The position numbers were made by a program, and so were the translations under genes. Shown piece by piece: positions 1 to 10,458 of a DNA stretch of 64,000 nucleotides. The DNA is from Xiphias gladius (lineage: Eukaryota > Chordata > Actinopteri > Istiophoriformes > Xiphiidae). Location of the stretch: assembly GCF_016859285.1 (NCBI RefSeq), contig NC_053418.1, positions 19,617,329-19,681,328 of the forward strand. Reading direction: 5' to 3'. The first letter of the stretch is position 1, and every line of letters starts with the position of its first letter. Under the pieces are notes generated by a model. It searched no databases. It was given only the letters and a program-made list of their open reading frames with translations, and had not been told where the DNA came from.

Positions 1-688
1 ATAATGCTGTAGAAAATAATGGTAGACATTTAATGTGTTTTGTATATTTGCAAACCCACATGGGCCCAAAAATCGCCCATGCCATCGTCCATCTTGAAAA
101 TCTACCACACCTTTCAGGCTACGGAACCATCCATTCTCTTAATGGACTCTGCTTTGCTTTTTGGATTGTCATTGTCCAATAAGAGTCACATGTAAAGACA
201 GTCAAAATCTGTACTTGTAGCTTCACCGTCACACACAGTGTGGGATCTTTGAGCGTTGAGTTTTACACTTGGTTTTCTGCTTTATCTCTGTACACAGATG
301 TTCACAAAAGCACCCCCCCCCACAGTGTCTATTTGCAACCTCACCACTGATTTTATTTGGTCTTTTTTTTATTCTTTTTTTAAATACAAATCTTTTCTAA
401 ACATGCACAAACTTGAATTTCCAATGCAGATTTATTTTACAGATTTACAAAAGGTTGATTTACAACTACAATCTTTGTAATTATTTGTGAACATTCCTTT
501 ACAAGCTCAAAATCTTATTGACCCTAATTTGAGCACACAGCATTGACACTGTAGCAGATCTAGGCTAAGAATTACATGTTCATTGTTCATGTTCATTGTT
601 CATTGTGTTCAATAAACTGGTGATGTAATAGAGCAATAAACTGGTGATGTAATAGAGCAATAAATGTTGAAATGTTGCAATCCAGCAC
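1..688. other. 3' flank of the unnamed minus-strand gene
   Basis: No coding exon was found here beyond the last codons of the unnamed gene just to the right. The stretch should contain that gene's 3' UTR. It is A/T-rich, with several TTTATT motifs (AATAAA on the minus strand) around 350-440 that could serve as polyadenylation signals. ORFs in it are short, low-complexity and without family resemblance. Confidence 0.4.
577..664. repeat. short tandem repeats (gttcatt-like, then a 24-bp unit)
   Basis: A run of GTTCATT-like units (about 577-609) is followed by a 24-bp unit beginning caataaactgg. That unit occurs twice head to tail (610-633 and 634-657) and the start of a third copy follows. It is a local slippage-type duplication in the 3' flank of the minus-strand gene. 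Confidence 0.8.
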
Positions 689-1559
689 TCACAAATGGTC
701 CTGAAAAACTTGCATAATGTCTTAAATTTTATCTCTTGAGAAAATCACTATATAAAATGAGCACAACTTACATTTTCATTGGCCAGACGGGCAAGTCTTT
801 CAGCTTGTAGAGCTTTAAGGACTTTATTGAACAGTTTGTTCTGGGCCACTGACCATCCAGTCCTGAAACAGAATAGCAATGTTAAAAACAACGTGATGTA
901 TCCGAGATACTTTAAACAATAATGTCAATAATGTCTAAGTATCACAGTAGATATTAAATGAACAGTGGATCGCTCCAGATGTCTGATTACTTGTTTAAAT
1001 GTTCCTCCCAGTCATCAGGGGGTGGAGGGCTCTCAGCAACAGTGCGAGCAAACAGGACATGTCGCTCACACTCCTTCATCACACTAAGAGCTTTATGGTT
1101 ATCGTATAGAGGAACAGGTGTTGGTGTGACCATTTCCACATCAATTACAGAATCAGAGTCTCTGCAAACAAAGAAAAAATATATAGTCACTTCAAGGCAG
1201 AAAAATAGTTTCATGATCAAACTAATTATTGGGAGGATTCATTTTACTAGAGTTAGAAACAGCAGGAGGCTGATGACAATCCCAAACTGTAGTCTGATAT
1301 CTTCTGTAGTTAAGTTACATTTAATGATTAGGAGCTTTTTGACTCACGATAAGGCTTCAGGGTGGCGACGAGGGGTAACAAACAGTGTCCTTGTGGGCCG
1401 GGCGCTGCTGGCATCTGGGTGAGCATTCCATGGCTTGGCATAGCTGTGGTCCAGAAACACCAAGTCCAGCTCTCTTTCGTGAGCTGACAGCTGGAAAAGC
1501 AAGGATGTGCCCATCTTTCGTGCTGATATTTGGAAGTCCTTATCCCCACCACGATGCAT
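689..1559 (-). CDS. unnamed small protein gene, 161 aa, four coding exons
   Basis: I do not recognise this gene. Coding exons on the minus strand are 1559-1348, 1161-991, 862-772 and 700-689 (stop TGA). Together they are 486 nt, all phases match, and donors and acceptors are consensus. The first coding exon starts at 1622 behind a polypyrimidine acceptor and has an in-frame stop before the ATG at 1559, which fixes that ATG as the start. The protein begins [12 protein letters not shown]. Its middle is acidic and proline-containing ([10 protein letters not shown], then [13 protein letters not shown] near residues 112-124). It ends in a basic, leucine-rich likely helix ([20 protein letters not shown]). 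No signal peptide or membrane segment is visible, so it is probably an intracellular protein. An untranslated first exon near 2718 is likely. The splice integrity and conserved-looking composition argue for a real gene. Function unknown. Confidence 0.75.
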
Positions 1560-1779
1560 CGTCTTCCTGGGCCCCAAAGGGCCCTGGGAAGGGCTCGACA
1601 ACTCGTGTTAATTGAGGCCAAACTGGTGGGGAAGAGGGGGTGAAATTGATTTATTTTAGAAAACAATGAATTCCTTTCTTCGCTTTCCACCAAGGAACTT
1701 AATGGTTGATTTTACACACGAAGAACAATTTACTCATCATGACATTTACTATGCTGCCTGTGAAAACATTAGTGCCGCA

Positions 1780-2400
1780 ACAAAATGATTATTTTCCTTA
1801 CTGATTAACCTGACGATTATTTTGTCAATTAACCAATTATTCCTTTAGACTATGAAATGTCAGCTGCCTAATCAAACTTCCTACAGCCCAAAGTGACATC
1901 TTGAAATTGTGTAATTTGAGAGTCCATCAACCTAAAACTCAAAGATATATTATAAACCATCATAAGTGACAAAGAAAAGCAGCAACTTCTCACATTTGAG
2001 AAGCGAAAACCAGAAAAGTTTTGACGTTTTTGCTTGAAAAATGGCTAAATCAATCAGTTGTAAGAAAAGTTGACAATTTTCTTTCGACTGTCTAATCAGC
2101 TACTCATTGCAGCCTTAAAACATATGTATAATGTCTTCATTGGCTCTGGAGGAGCTTTGTAAAGTCTAAGAGAATATTTTGCGAGTCCACCAAGTTTAAG
2201 TAAGTGCGATACTAAACTGAAGCTTTACTCCTTTAGAATTATGAGAATTTATTAAGCAGCAATTGTTATGTTGTAAATAATCTGAAGCTGAAATGTTAAT
2301 CAGCAGCAATTTTGAAAATAGATTAATCATTTGAGTAATTTATTTCTGAATTTTATAAACTAAAGGACTAATCGATTTAACGAGCAAATAAGTGGCATAT
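1780..2400. repeat. interspersed repeat of the 'attaatcgattaat' teleost type
   Basis: The segment contains gattaacc/attattttgtcaatt stretches, 'ttctcacatttgagaagc', 'tttttgcttgaaaaatggct' and ends near 'agctactcattgcagcc'. It resembles, in opposite orientation, the copy at 47142-47487. This is a common teleost dispersed repeat. The part from about 2120 to 2400 (gattaatcatttgagtaa, actaatcgatttaacg) looks like more of the same family, but its boundary is unclear. It lies in intron 1 of the unnamed gene. Confidence 0.65.
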
Positions 2401-2717
2401 TATTCGATTTAAAAAAAATCACTAGACTGACGTTCCGCAGGTGCTTTGTCCACAGTGAGCACCGCCCATTACTGCCTTGTACTGGATATTGTTAGCTTAT
2501 ATAATATCATTGACCTGTTTGAGGTCGAATATATCTTTTGAATCAAACATTAACAAACCAGTTAAATAGACAGAATAATTTACGTAACTAAAAGCTTACC
2601 ACTTATAATTAATTTTAAGGCTATGTAAAGCGACTGACGGCTGGCCTACAATGCTAACATTAGCATAGCAAGCTGAAAGCTAACCTATTGGCGCTATCGC
2701 TGTGTTCTGCTGCTCAC

Positions 2718-2800
2718 CTTTTCGCCCTGTTACTCCGTCTTCATTGGGACGGTTTAAACTCTTCTTTTGAGAAAAGAGAGACAAAAGTAGGGCGTAATTC
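2718..2800 (-). promoter_or_regulatory. probable untranslated first exon and promoter of the unnamed gene
   Basis: On the minus strand a strong donor (AAAAG|gtgagc) ends at 2718. Joined to the acceptor at 1622 it would make a 5' UTR. The only ATG here opens a very short ORF (ATG AAG ACG GAG TAA). The transcription start is not visible. The surroundings (2640-2800) are less A/T-rich than the flanks, as expected for a promoter. The upper limit of the exon is approximate. Confidence 0.45.
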
Positions 2801-3976
2801 TTAGTGAGTTTACAGGTTATATAGAACGCAAACATTTACTGCGTGTAAGCCTCGCTTCCTTTTGTTATGTGATTTGTTGCCATGTTATGCTGACATCCCC
2901 CTCCTTCTGGGCACTAAAAACAAATAGGACAGTCAGAGCTGTATTCCAACCGACCTGGCAACCTCATTTGTGGCGCGTCAGTGAGTGACGCAAAAACTGG
3001 ACTGGATCTCGGCAGGATGGATCTGGATCATTTACTCCCTCAACAAAAATACCCCATGGTAATTACGTTAATGAGCCTGAGGCATTTGAATTTCCTCATT
3101 CGTAAGTGCATTGCTGTTTTAATGCACAATTTAAAATTTCGTTTTTTACTTTACTGACTTTGTTTGTTACTTAGTTGGTAATTTATGTAGTTAAGCCTAG
3201 TAAAAAATCATAGAGCCAAGTATTTTTGCTTCATACATCAGAAATTGAAAGAAGATTATATATTTTTTGTATTTTCAGATATATCTATTTAAAATAATGT
3301 TGTTTGTTTGTTCGTTTGTTAATTTGCCAGGTTTGAGATAGTCATAGTTTGTTCAAGGAGCTGATAAAAATTTCATACATGTTTCAAAAGCAGTTTCGTA
3401 AAGCAAACATTGAAATGTTTGCTTTGAAAAAAAATTAACTTGATTTCAGAGATAATGAAAAAAGAAATTGGGCAAAACATGAAATGTCACTGTAGTTTAT
3501 TAGATTGTGAGGATGATGTGAAGAGGGTGAAGGAGACTCCGCTGACACCGTCTTGATGGCATATAAAGGTTTATTACAAAGAAGTACAGCATCAAGTCAA
3601 GCACCTTCAGGTCTGCTCGTGAGAGGGTGTGAAGCCAATGAACCACTCTGAAAATCAGCCTTGACCGCCAACTCTTAAATGAGGCAGTTGTTTTCCTGAA
3701 AAACGTCACTAACATATGGCTTTAAGTCCAAAGCATTACCTCACCTTTCTGACTGCAAGGCCCCCTCTGAGGACCTTTGTCCTAGGGCCTTTGTTTAAAC
3801 ACACGACCTCAGCTCCACATATGCAACCTGAACTATATTAAACTGACTTTGTCTTTGATGTGCACTGTGTTCGATTTCTTGTTTTTTCTGTTAAGACTTG
3901 CACAATAGGTGGTGACCTCTTCCAGTAAACTGACCACTCCTTCCCTCTCCTTATTTAATTCCAAAGGTTGCAGACA
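2801..3976. other. intergenic spacer, no convincing gene
   Basis: This lies between the minus-strand promoter and the MSMB-like gene. At 3017 there is an ATG with a 14-codon open stretch followed directly by a donor-like gtaatt at 3059, which might be an orphan plus-strand exon (see findings). The stretch 3490-3800 contains a moderately G/C-rich segment with no recognised family. Nothing else is supported. Confidence 0.4.
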
Positions 3977-3977
3977 C

Positions 3978-3990
3978 ACTATTTAAAAGA
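3978..3990 (+). promoter_or_regulatory. TATA-like box of the MSMB-like gene
   Basis: The sequence actatttaaaaga lies about 85 bp upstream of the ATG at 4066. That spacing suits a short 5' UTR in a small secreted-protein gene. The equivalent position in the broken copy near 7650 has lost the motif. Surrounding bases (ccaaaggttg, caaatctgacaagt) are shared by both copies, showing that the promoter and exon 1 were duplicated together. Confidence 0.55.
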
Positions 3991-4065
3991 GAAAGTCCTC
4001 AAAACTACAATATATTTTACCTATTACCTGAACACCTTTCAAATCTGACAAGTTTGACTGCCACA

Positions 4066-4830
4066 ATGGTAAGTTTTAATAGTTTCAAAGTTCTTGACTG
4101 GATAAAGTTATTTCAATAATGGAGATACTGTTTAACAATCCACAGCGCTTTCCCTGTCTTTCGCCAAATGCATGCTGTTATATACACATATCGATTTTAG
4201 CATGGTTGGATCAAACGTCAAAACTATTATATTTCTTTATGTTTTCCTGTGAAGAAATATTTGGCTCTGGCTGTGCTGCTATCCAGTCTACTGTCACTGT
4301 CAAATGCTGCTTGCTACGTAAAGCGAGTGGAACCTGGTAAAAGAAAGGAAAAACACACACATACACTGACATACAATGGGCTATATTTATGGTATATACA
4401 CACACAAGTTTTCTTCACTAGAAGAATATAAAAAAATCACCCACGATGCCACATTATGACTATACTGAGAGACTTACCACTTTTTCTTTCCACCTATAGG
4501 CTTGACACATTGTCTGGACGAAGTGGATAAGACATGGCATGCAGTAGGATCTACATGGAGAAACAGTAATTGTTTGGACTGTACTTGCAGTGGATGTTGT
4601 GATTCGTAAGTATAGAGATCACAACATTACAGTGTTTATATAGAAATAAAAATAATTTGTCCCCACATTTACACAGTGTGTGTTTACTGTGGGATTGCAG
4701 ATTTTCCACCCCGAGGCAGATCCCTGACGACTGTGTTTCAGTGTTTGACTCACAGACATGTGAATACATAGTGCACAAGAAGGACAACCCAGCAGTCCGC
4801 TGTCTAGTTTTTTCCAGTGTAGGAAAGTGA
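4066..4830 (+). CDS. beta-microseminoprotein-like secreted protein, 106 aa
   Basis: This is a member of the MSMB (PSP94) family of small cysteine-rich secreted proteins. Exons are 4066-4068 (the ATG alone), 4255-4336, 4500-4605 and 4701-4830, 321 nt in phase with consensus splice sites. Residues 1-19 are a signal peptide (MKYLALAVLLSSLLSLSNA). The mature part has ten cysteines, the number typical of the family, including adjacent cysteines (SGCCDS), a DDC near the start of exon 4, the motif CEYIVHKKDNPAV and a late RC. The CEYIV..KK motif corresponds to CKYIVVEKKDP of human MSMB. The family binds CRISP-type proteins and occurs in mucosal and seminal fluid; the role here is unknown. A TATA-like box lies upstream and AATAAA repeats lie just after the stop. 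Two broken relatives follow downstream. Confidence 0.88.
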
Positions 4831-4867
4831 TACAGTCAATGTTTTCAATGGGCTAAATGGTCTAAAA

Positions 4868-4892
4868 TTTAAAATAAATAAATAAATAATTC
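4868..4892 (+). terminator. poly(A) signal run of the MSMB-like gene
   Basis: Overlapping AATAAA motifs (aaaataaataaataaataa) lie about 40 bp after the stop codon at 4830 and are the likely polyadenylation signal. Confidence 0.65.
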
Positions 4893-5327
4893 ATGTCTTA
4901 TTCTCCTTTTTGCTTGAATTTGTTTGTACGAGAAAAAAGAGAATTTCAAAAACAGAAAAACACAAACCACGTTAAAGGGGCACTCCACCAGTTTTACACA
5001 TAAAGACCGCTTACTCGGCAAGAGGAGTACTACTCTGGCTGTGTTTACAGTTGTATAATGTCTTCTGGGTTATGTCAGTTTGGGCTTGAGACGTAAATTT
5101 TATAAGAGAATGCCTGCATTATAAAGTAGAGGTGTGGGGTTTGAAAGATGTGGGCAGTTAGGAGGCTGGGGCAGCCTAACAAAATACACTATTGAGTTGC
5201 ATTGTGGAAAATGCGGACTCCAGTGTTTTTGGAGCCACATCCATATCAGAGACTCTTAAGTCCAAATATCCTATGACAATTCATAACGGGGGTAAGCAAA
5301 AATATAACATTAACTGTTTAGGAATTA

Positions 5328-6347
5328 TACATAGTCCCTCATTTTCAGATGCTTTGCCGGGCCTTTACTGCAGCCGCCCTCAGTTGCTGCTTGTTTACGG
5401 GTCTTTCTGCCCTCATTTTTGTGTTCAGGAAGTGAAAAGCATGCTCAGTTGGGTTGACGTCAGCTAACTGACTTGGCAATAGAAGAATATTCAATTTATT
5501 TGCCTAGAAAAGCTCTTGGGTTGCTTTCACATTATTTTTGGGTCATGTCCATCTTTATTGTGAAGTATCGCTGTATCAGTTTTGCAGCATTTGGCTGAAT
5601 CTGAGCAGATAGTAGAGCCCCATACTCTTCAGAATTCATCCCGCTACTTCTATCAGCAGTCACATCAACCATAAACACCAGTGAACCAGTTCCTCTGGCG
5701 ACCATACATGCTCATGCATAAGACTGCCTGCACCATGTTTCACAGATGATCTGGTATGCTTTTGGGTCATGATTCCTTTCCTTCTCCATACTGTTCTCTT
5801 CCCATCATTCTGGTACAAGTTAATCTTGGTTTCATCCGTCCAAAGAATCTTGTTCCAGACCTGGGCAGGCTTTTTTTTAGATTTTTTCTGGCAAAGTCTA
5901 ATCTGGCCTTTCTGGATGTTTCTAGATGTTGTGAAGGGTTTTTCTTCACCAGGGAAAGAATTCTGCGATCATCCACCTCAGTTGTCTTCCGTGGTCTTCC
6001 AGGCCTTTTTGTGTTGCTGAGCTCACAAGTGCATTCCCTCTTTTTAAGAATGTACCAAATTGTTGATATGGCCATTCCTAAAGTTTCTGCAATCTGTCTG
6101 ATAGGTTTGTTTTGTTTTTTCAACCTAATAATGGCCTCCTTCATTTGCGTTGACACATCTTTGGATGTTGAGAGTTCCCATGAACAGCTACAAAACTGCA
6201 AATCCAACGCTTGAAATCAACTTCAGACCTTTTATCTGCTTAATTTGTCATGAAATAACAAGGGAACTCACCACACCTAGACATGAAACTGATTGTAGGC
6301 AATTTGTCCAATTACATTGAGCCTCTGAAAATGAGGGACTACATATA
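5328..6347 (-). mobile_element. Tc1-like DNA transposon, degenerate, nested
   Basis: Inverted ends tagtccctcattttcaga (left, about 5332) and tctgaaaatgagggacta (right, about 6324) enclose about 1 kb, with TA at the edges. The minus strand encodes the first part of a Tc1/mariner transposase. The left half matches the usual C-terminal coding part only as broken frames. It is inserted within a second TIR element whose own ends lie at 4972 and 6526, so it is the younger of the two. Confidence 0.85.
5767..6207 (-). pseudogene. Tc1-like transposase, N-terminal fragment (146 aa ORF)
   Basis: The ORF carries the helix-turn-helix part of a Tc1-family transposase: a first segment around MKEAIIRLKKQNKPIRQIA, then the GRPRKTTEVDDRRI motif, which is characteristic of the second HTH/AT-hook region, then the start of the domain that leads to the catalytic DDE region. 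Full-length family members are about 340 residues, so the catalytic C-terminal half is missing from this frame and is disrupted in the remaining element sequence. It cannot encode an active transposase. Confidence 0.85.
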
Positions 6348-6924
6348 AAAATGGCTATATTTCCTAAATGGTTAATGCAATATTTCTGAAAAACCTAGAA
6401 TTCAAGCTGCAGGTCTAAGCTTCAATCACATTTTGGTGGCCTCATTGGTAGCCTAATTTCAAATCCACTGTGGTGGTGTACAGAGGCAAAATTACCTAAG
6501 TGTAAATTGCTGGAGTACCCCTTTAACTCAGTTAGAAAACTAACTTGTATTTGTGTTTGCACACTATTTAAACCAGAAATTACCCACAGGTAATATAGAA
6601 AAACTAGTTGAACTTAATACTCATGTTGTTGTTGCCTAAGTCACAAACACATCTCACTGGTGTTGCGGGCCAAGAGTTTTAAAAAAAATCAGAATATGTG
6701 GATCCAACACAGACAAAATGTATTACATTTGTTGCAGTGGTGAATCTTGAACACAAGCTAGAATTTCATCTAACCTTGTAAGTTTCATTGTCTCATGTTG
6801 AACGAAATAAGCCAGCATGCAAGGCTGTGGAGCTCTGCATATTTAAATCAAATAAGATTTTGCAACCATGCTAGCAGCTGGGGCACAATGTTGTTCTCAG
6901 CCAAATGGTAATACCAAAATGGCA

Positions 6925-7385
6925 AAATGCTGACCCTTACAATGCTAACATGCTGATGTTTAGCATGCATAATGTTTACCATGTCCACAATTTTAGTGTT
7001 GCGTGTTTGCATGCTAACATTTGCTAATTAGAACTAAACGCAAAGCACATCTGGGCCTGATGGGAAGGTAATGGGGGAATTAGGTATTAAGTCATAACAA
7101 AGTATAGGACAAACTGAAAATTTAACCTGATGATCATGATGACCATCCATTAGTTGTCAATATATTTCCCTCAAAACCACAAATTGAGGAAAAATCAGGA
7201 GATCACCAAAGTCAAGAACCAAAAAGTCCTTAGGATTAATCTATTGGGGTGCTTGAATATCTGTACAAAATTTCTTGGCATTCCATCACAAAGCTGTTGA
7301 GTTGTTTCAATCCAGACCAAAGTGGTTGACCAACTGACCAACCAACAGGCTGACATTGCCATTCAACTAGCGTGGCTAAAAATAA
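6925..7385. repeat. interspersed teleost repeat ('gctaacatgctgatg...gtggctaaaa')
   Basis: It begins with catgctgatgtttagcatg-like palindromic words. It continues through 'atcaccaaagtcaagaacc', 'tgtacaaaatttcttggcat' and 'accaaagtggttgaccaact' and ends 'agcgtggctaaaa'. This order of words matches a dispersed repeat very common in percomorph fish. A fragment of the same family lies at 9400-9508. Confidence 0.7.
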
Positions 7386-7599
7386 TATGTCTAACATTTT
7401 ACCAAAGACTGTAGAGTTTTTTCATATCATGTTATTTAAACCTAAGATAATAAGATCTTTCATTTTTTCTGTATTTTGAAGATAAAATCATTGTGTTTGA
7501 TATAATGTGGCAAATCAATCCAGTCAATTGATAGTCAGTCCTTAGACGACCTATAGTGGCTCATCTATTTTCATCCTAACTTACTGGAAGTTACAAATA

Positions 7600-8718
7600 G
7601 GGCAGACTACCCCTTCCTCTTGTTTAATGCCAAAGGTTTCTGTACGCTCAGATAGACTTTCCTTAAAATTACAGTCTATTCTAGATGACATTCATACAAA
7701 TCTGACAAGTCTGATATCACCATGGTGAGTTTTTACTGTTGTAACTTAAGTAGTTTGGGGCTACAATTGTTGGTAGCTGTTTTTCTGAATTTAAAGGCAA
7801 GGGGTTATTACAGATTATTGTGCAATTGAGTTTTGTTCTAAAATAAGATAGATGTTAACTTATTTCATTTTAGTGTCTTTCATGAACAATGTTGGTTTTT
7901 CTAATTCAACTAACTGATAGATGTTTCTGTGAGACAAAGGCATCTTACAGGAACATGGCTGCTCCTGACTGTGCACATATAAAATTATAACTCATCATTA
8001 AGAAGAAATTTTAAAGTAATTTCCTATTTGAGTACTCATTGTAATACATAGATTTTTCCTTCATTTTGACCTCACACAACAAGCGTTAAGGTTTAAATGT
8101 TGATTCCCGGTTGAAATTTCCTTGATTGTACTTTCATAAAATGGGAATTAAACGTGAGAGCGAACAGGTAGCCTGTCTCTATCCAAAGGTAATAAAATCT
8201 GCCTGTTTCTTGGTGGGGAGCAGTGACTGAACTCAACCAAGAAACAGTCCAGAAAATTATTATAGTAAACTTTACTACCCCATGTCTTACACTGGCATCA
8301 CATTCGATCCCTTCCTAACATGAGGGGATCTCACGGCCAGAATGGATAGGAGGAATGATTACAGCCATAAATAACTGTATAACTGTGGATGTGAGTATTG
8401 TTTTAGGATCCACATGTTTGGCTCTAGCTTTGCTGCTATATGCTCTGCCATCACTGTCAAATGCTCATTGTGATACAGCAACGATGAGCTCAGATAAAAG
8501 AAAACAAAAAGAAAAAGGAAAATGAAAGCATGAAATGAAAGCAATTCATCACTATGTACATATTCAACTGATAACTCTATGATTGCAGCTTCTTCAGCCC
8601 TACCGTCTTCCCGGATGACTGTGTGGCAGTGTTGGACCTTGAGGCATGTGAATACATTGTGCACAAGAAGGATGACCCATCTGTAATATGTCCAGTTCGT
8701 GTTAAAAAAGGGAAATGA
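7600..8718 (+). pseudogene. broken second MSMB-like copy
   Basis: Promoter and exon 1 (ATG at 7722 followed by gtgagt) resemble the intact gene. Exon 2 (about 8407-8493) keeps the signal-peptide coding words (TTTGGCTCTAGC, CACTGTCAAATGCT). However, joining ATG to its acceptor gives a shifted frame that stops after seven codons. The donor after exon 2 reads at instead of gt, and no exon 3 is present before exon 4. Exon 4 (8589-8718) is nearly intact: it keeps the splice acceptor gattgcag, the phase, PDDC, CEYIVHKKDDP and a stop at 8716-8718. The TATA-like box is also lost. The intact tail suggests fairly recent decay. An antisense ORF across this locus is a shadow. Confidence 0.85.
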
Positions 8719-8939
8719 TGGAGTCATTGTTTTGAAACGTGCAAAGGATTTTCTTTTTTTTCTTTGAAATGCTGGGAGAGAGACAGACATGCAACCTTGA
8801 TCCCTCACTGGCTTCCCACCAGCAAACACTGCTGTATTGTTGGAACACATGACCAAGCAGTATGCACAGCACCTGGAAATGTAAATCTGCTACGAATAAA
8901 ATTTTAAATAAGATTCGTAAATTTGTTCACCAATTCCAA

Positions 8940-10440
8940 TTTTTTTATTTTTTATTTTTATGGCATAACTACTTTTCACAAGTCATAGTTGAGGAATTAA
9001 TCTATATCTATTACATTGCCTTTTGAAACTGGAGAGGATTTAATATAACATTTTTCCGGAATAGTACAATAGACTGCATTCAAATTTTATATGGGTCCGG
9101 TCTTTGTCAATTTGTCTTTCCCAGTATCCTAAATAAGCTATGTTGATTAGTGCCTTCATATAGACCACAAGTTGCAGTAATTTGTATATTATTTTACAGT
9201 GCATTTTATCATGTCACCATTGCTTATTTGCTGTTTGTTTGTACTTATTAGTACCTTAACTTTTTTTTGTAGAAAATAACTAATGTATCTCTACTGCCAG
9301 TGTCAAAGACTAGGTGCATTGGCAAAACACAACTATCAAGACAAGTTTTCATATTACAGAGACAAAGGAACAAACGGACCTTTCCTGTTATATATATAAA
9401 GGTCGGTTCGTTCCTGATATTTCAGTCTGCACCAAAGAGGTGGACTGACCCACAGACAGACCAACATTGTCAATCGCTAGAGCCACGCAGCTATCATAGC
9501 TAAAGATCAGGTTATTTTAGCTCAACCGGCAGTTTTAAATAATAAAATCTTCTGCTCAGTGTCTATTCAAACAATAATGCAGATTCTACCACCATCTGCA
9601 CGCATCTGTGTTAACTTACGTTTTGCTGGTCAGAGAGTCAGTATGTGGAGGAAAGATCTGCTGAAGATCCATCAAAAAAATCAAACAAACCAAAGGTTCT
9701 GGTGAGGTCATTTCATTTATTTCAATGCTTTCCATTCCTTTCTTAAAAGGGGGGTTCCGCATTTTGTATGGTCCATCACCACTATATTTTGAATATTTTT
9801 CAAATTTCATTCTGATGATTCATTCTGATGGTTTATTATGTATAATTTTAGTGTATTATTCATAAAGATTCCCATTTATCATTCTAGTAAATTGATGTTT
9901 TTTGCAGAGTAAAAGCATAATTACAATTCAGATACATGGCAAATAATTAAATACCTATGTGAAAATCTGTTTTTTTTTTTCAGTCATGCTTTTCAAAATG
10001 AGTTTTTGGCCCATGAAGGGTTCAAAATCATTATTGTTGGCATTATTTCCATGTCTGTTCTGAATATTTATTCTGGTCCTCCATGTGATAAAGATTCATT
10101 TATGCTTTATTTTCGGTGCCAAATGGGAGATCGAAAGTTTTAATTATAATACTCTGCACCATGTTGGCGTGTTTGTTGCATGATATAAATATGGGTAGGG
10201 GCTCTTTCGATGAGCTGCAGCCTGCAGAAATACTACTAAGTTGTATTTTCAACATGAGTGAATGTGGCGTTCCAGATTAAAATTGTTTTTGACAAATCCT
10301 CTGTTGTTTCTCTGAGAACCAGCTGCATTTTAAGCAGATAGTGGTACTATATTGTGAGGTTGACATTGGATATCCACAATGTTAATACAGCTGTATACTG
10401 TATTAGATTCTTTCTAACCATATTTTATTTCATATACATG
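8940..10440. other. A/T-rich spacer within the MSMB-like cluster
   Basis: No gene is supported. It contains a fragment of the 'accaaagtggttgacc' teleost repeat (about 9400-9508) and otherwise A/T-rich unique-looking DNA. A TATA-like word (gatataaatatggg, about 10184) occurs without any recognisable first exon after it. Confidence 0.5.
9400..9508. repeat. fragment of the same repeat family as 6925-7385
   Basis: Shared words include 'gatatttcagtctgcaccaaag', cut here as gatatttcagtctg and caccaaagaggtggactgac, and the ending 'agagccacgcagctatcatagctaaa', which matches the family's usual 3' end of 'agagccatgc..agcatggctaaa'. Only the 3' part of the repeat is present. Confidence 0.65.
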
Positions 10441-10458
10441 TAATCATTTCACATGTAG

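Larger units (their letters stand above)
4972..6526. mobile_element. small TIR element flanked by TTAA, split by a Tc1-like insertion
   Basis: The left end reads ttaaaggggcactccaccag and the right end, reverse-complemented, ttaaaggggtactccagcaa, so the two ends form terminal inverted repeats of about 27 bp. TTAA is present at both outer ends, as expected for a piggyBac-type non-autonomous element, though it may be part of the repeat itself. Without the inner Tc1-like element it would be about 530 bp, with no coding capacity of its own. It is a family I believe is widespread in teleosts. It lies between the intact MSMB-like gene and its broken copy. Confidence 0.75.

Noticed and set aside
958..1615. 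Plus-strand ORFs of 154 and 76 codons
   Set aside because: They run antisense to the spliced minus-strand gene, whose exon phases and splice sites are consistent.
5756..6214. 152-codon plus ORF
   Set aside because: It is antisense to the Tc1-like transposase frame, which has clear family motifs on the minus strand.
8359..8856. 165-codon minus-strand ORF
   Set aside because: It lies antisense to the broken MSMB-like copy and contains the reverse complement of its exons; the plus-strand homology explains the bases.
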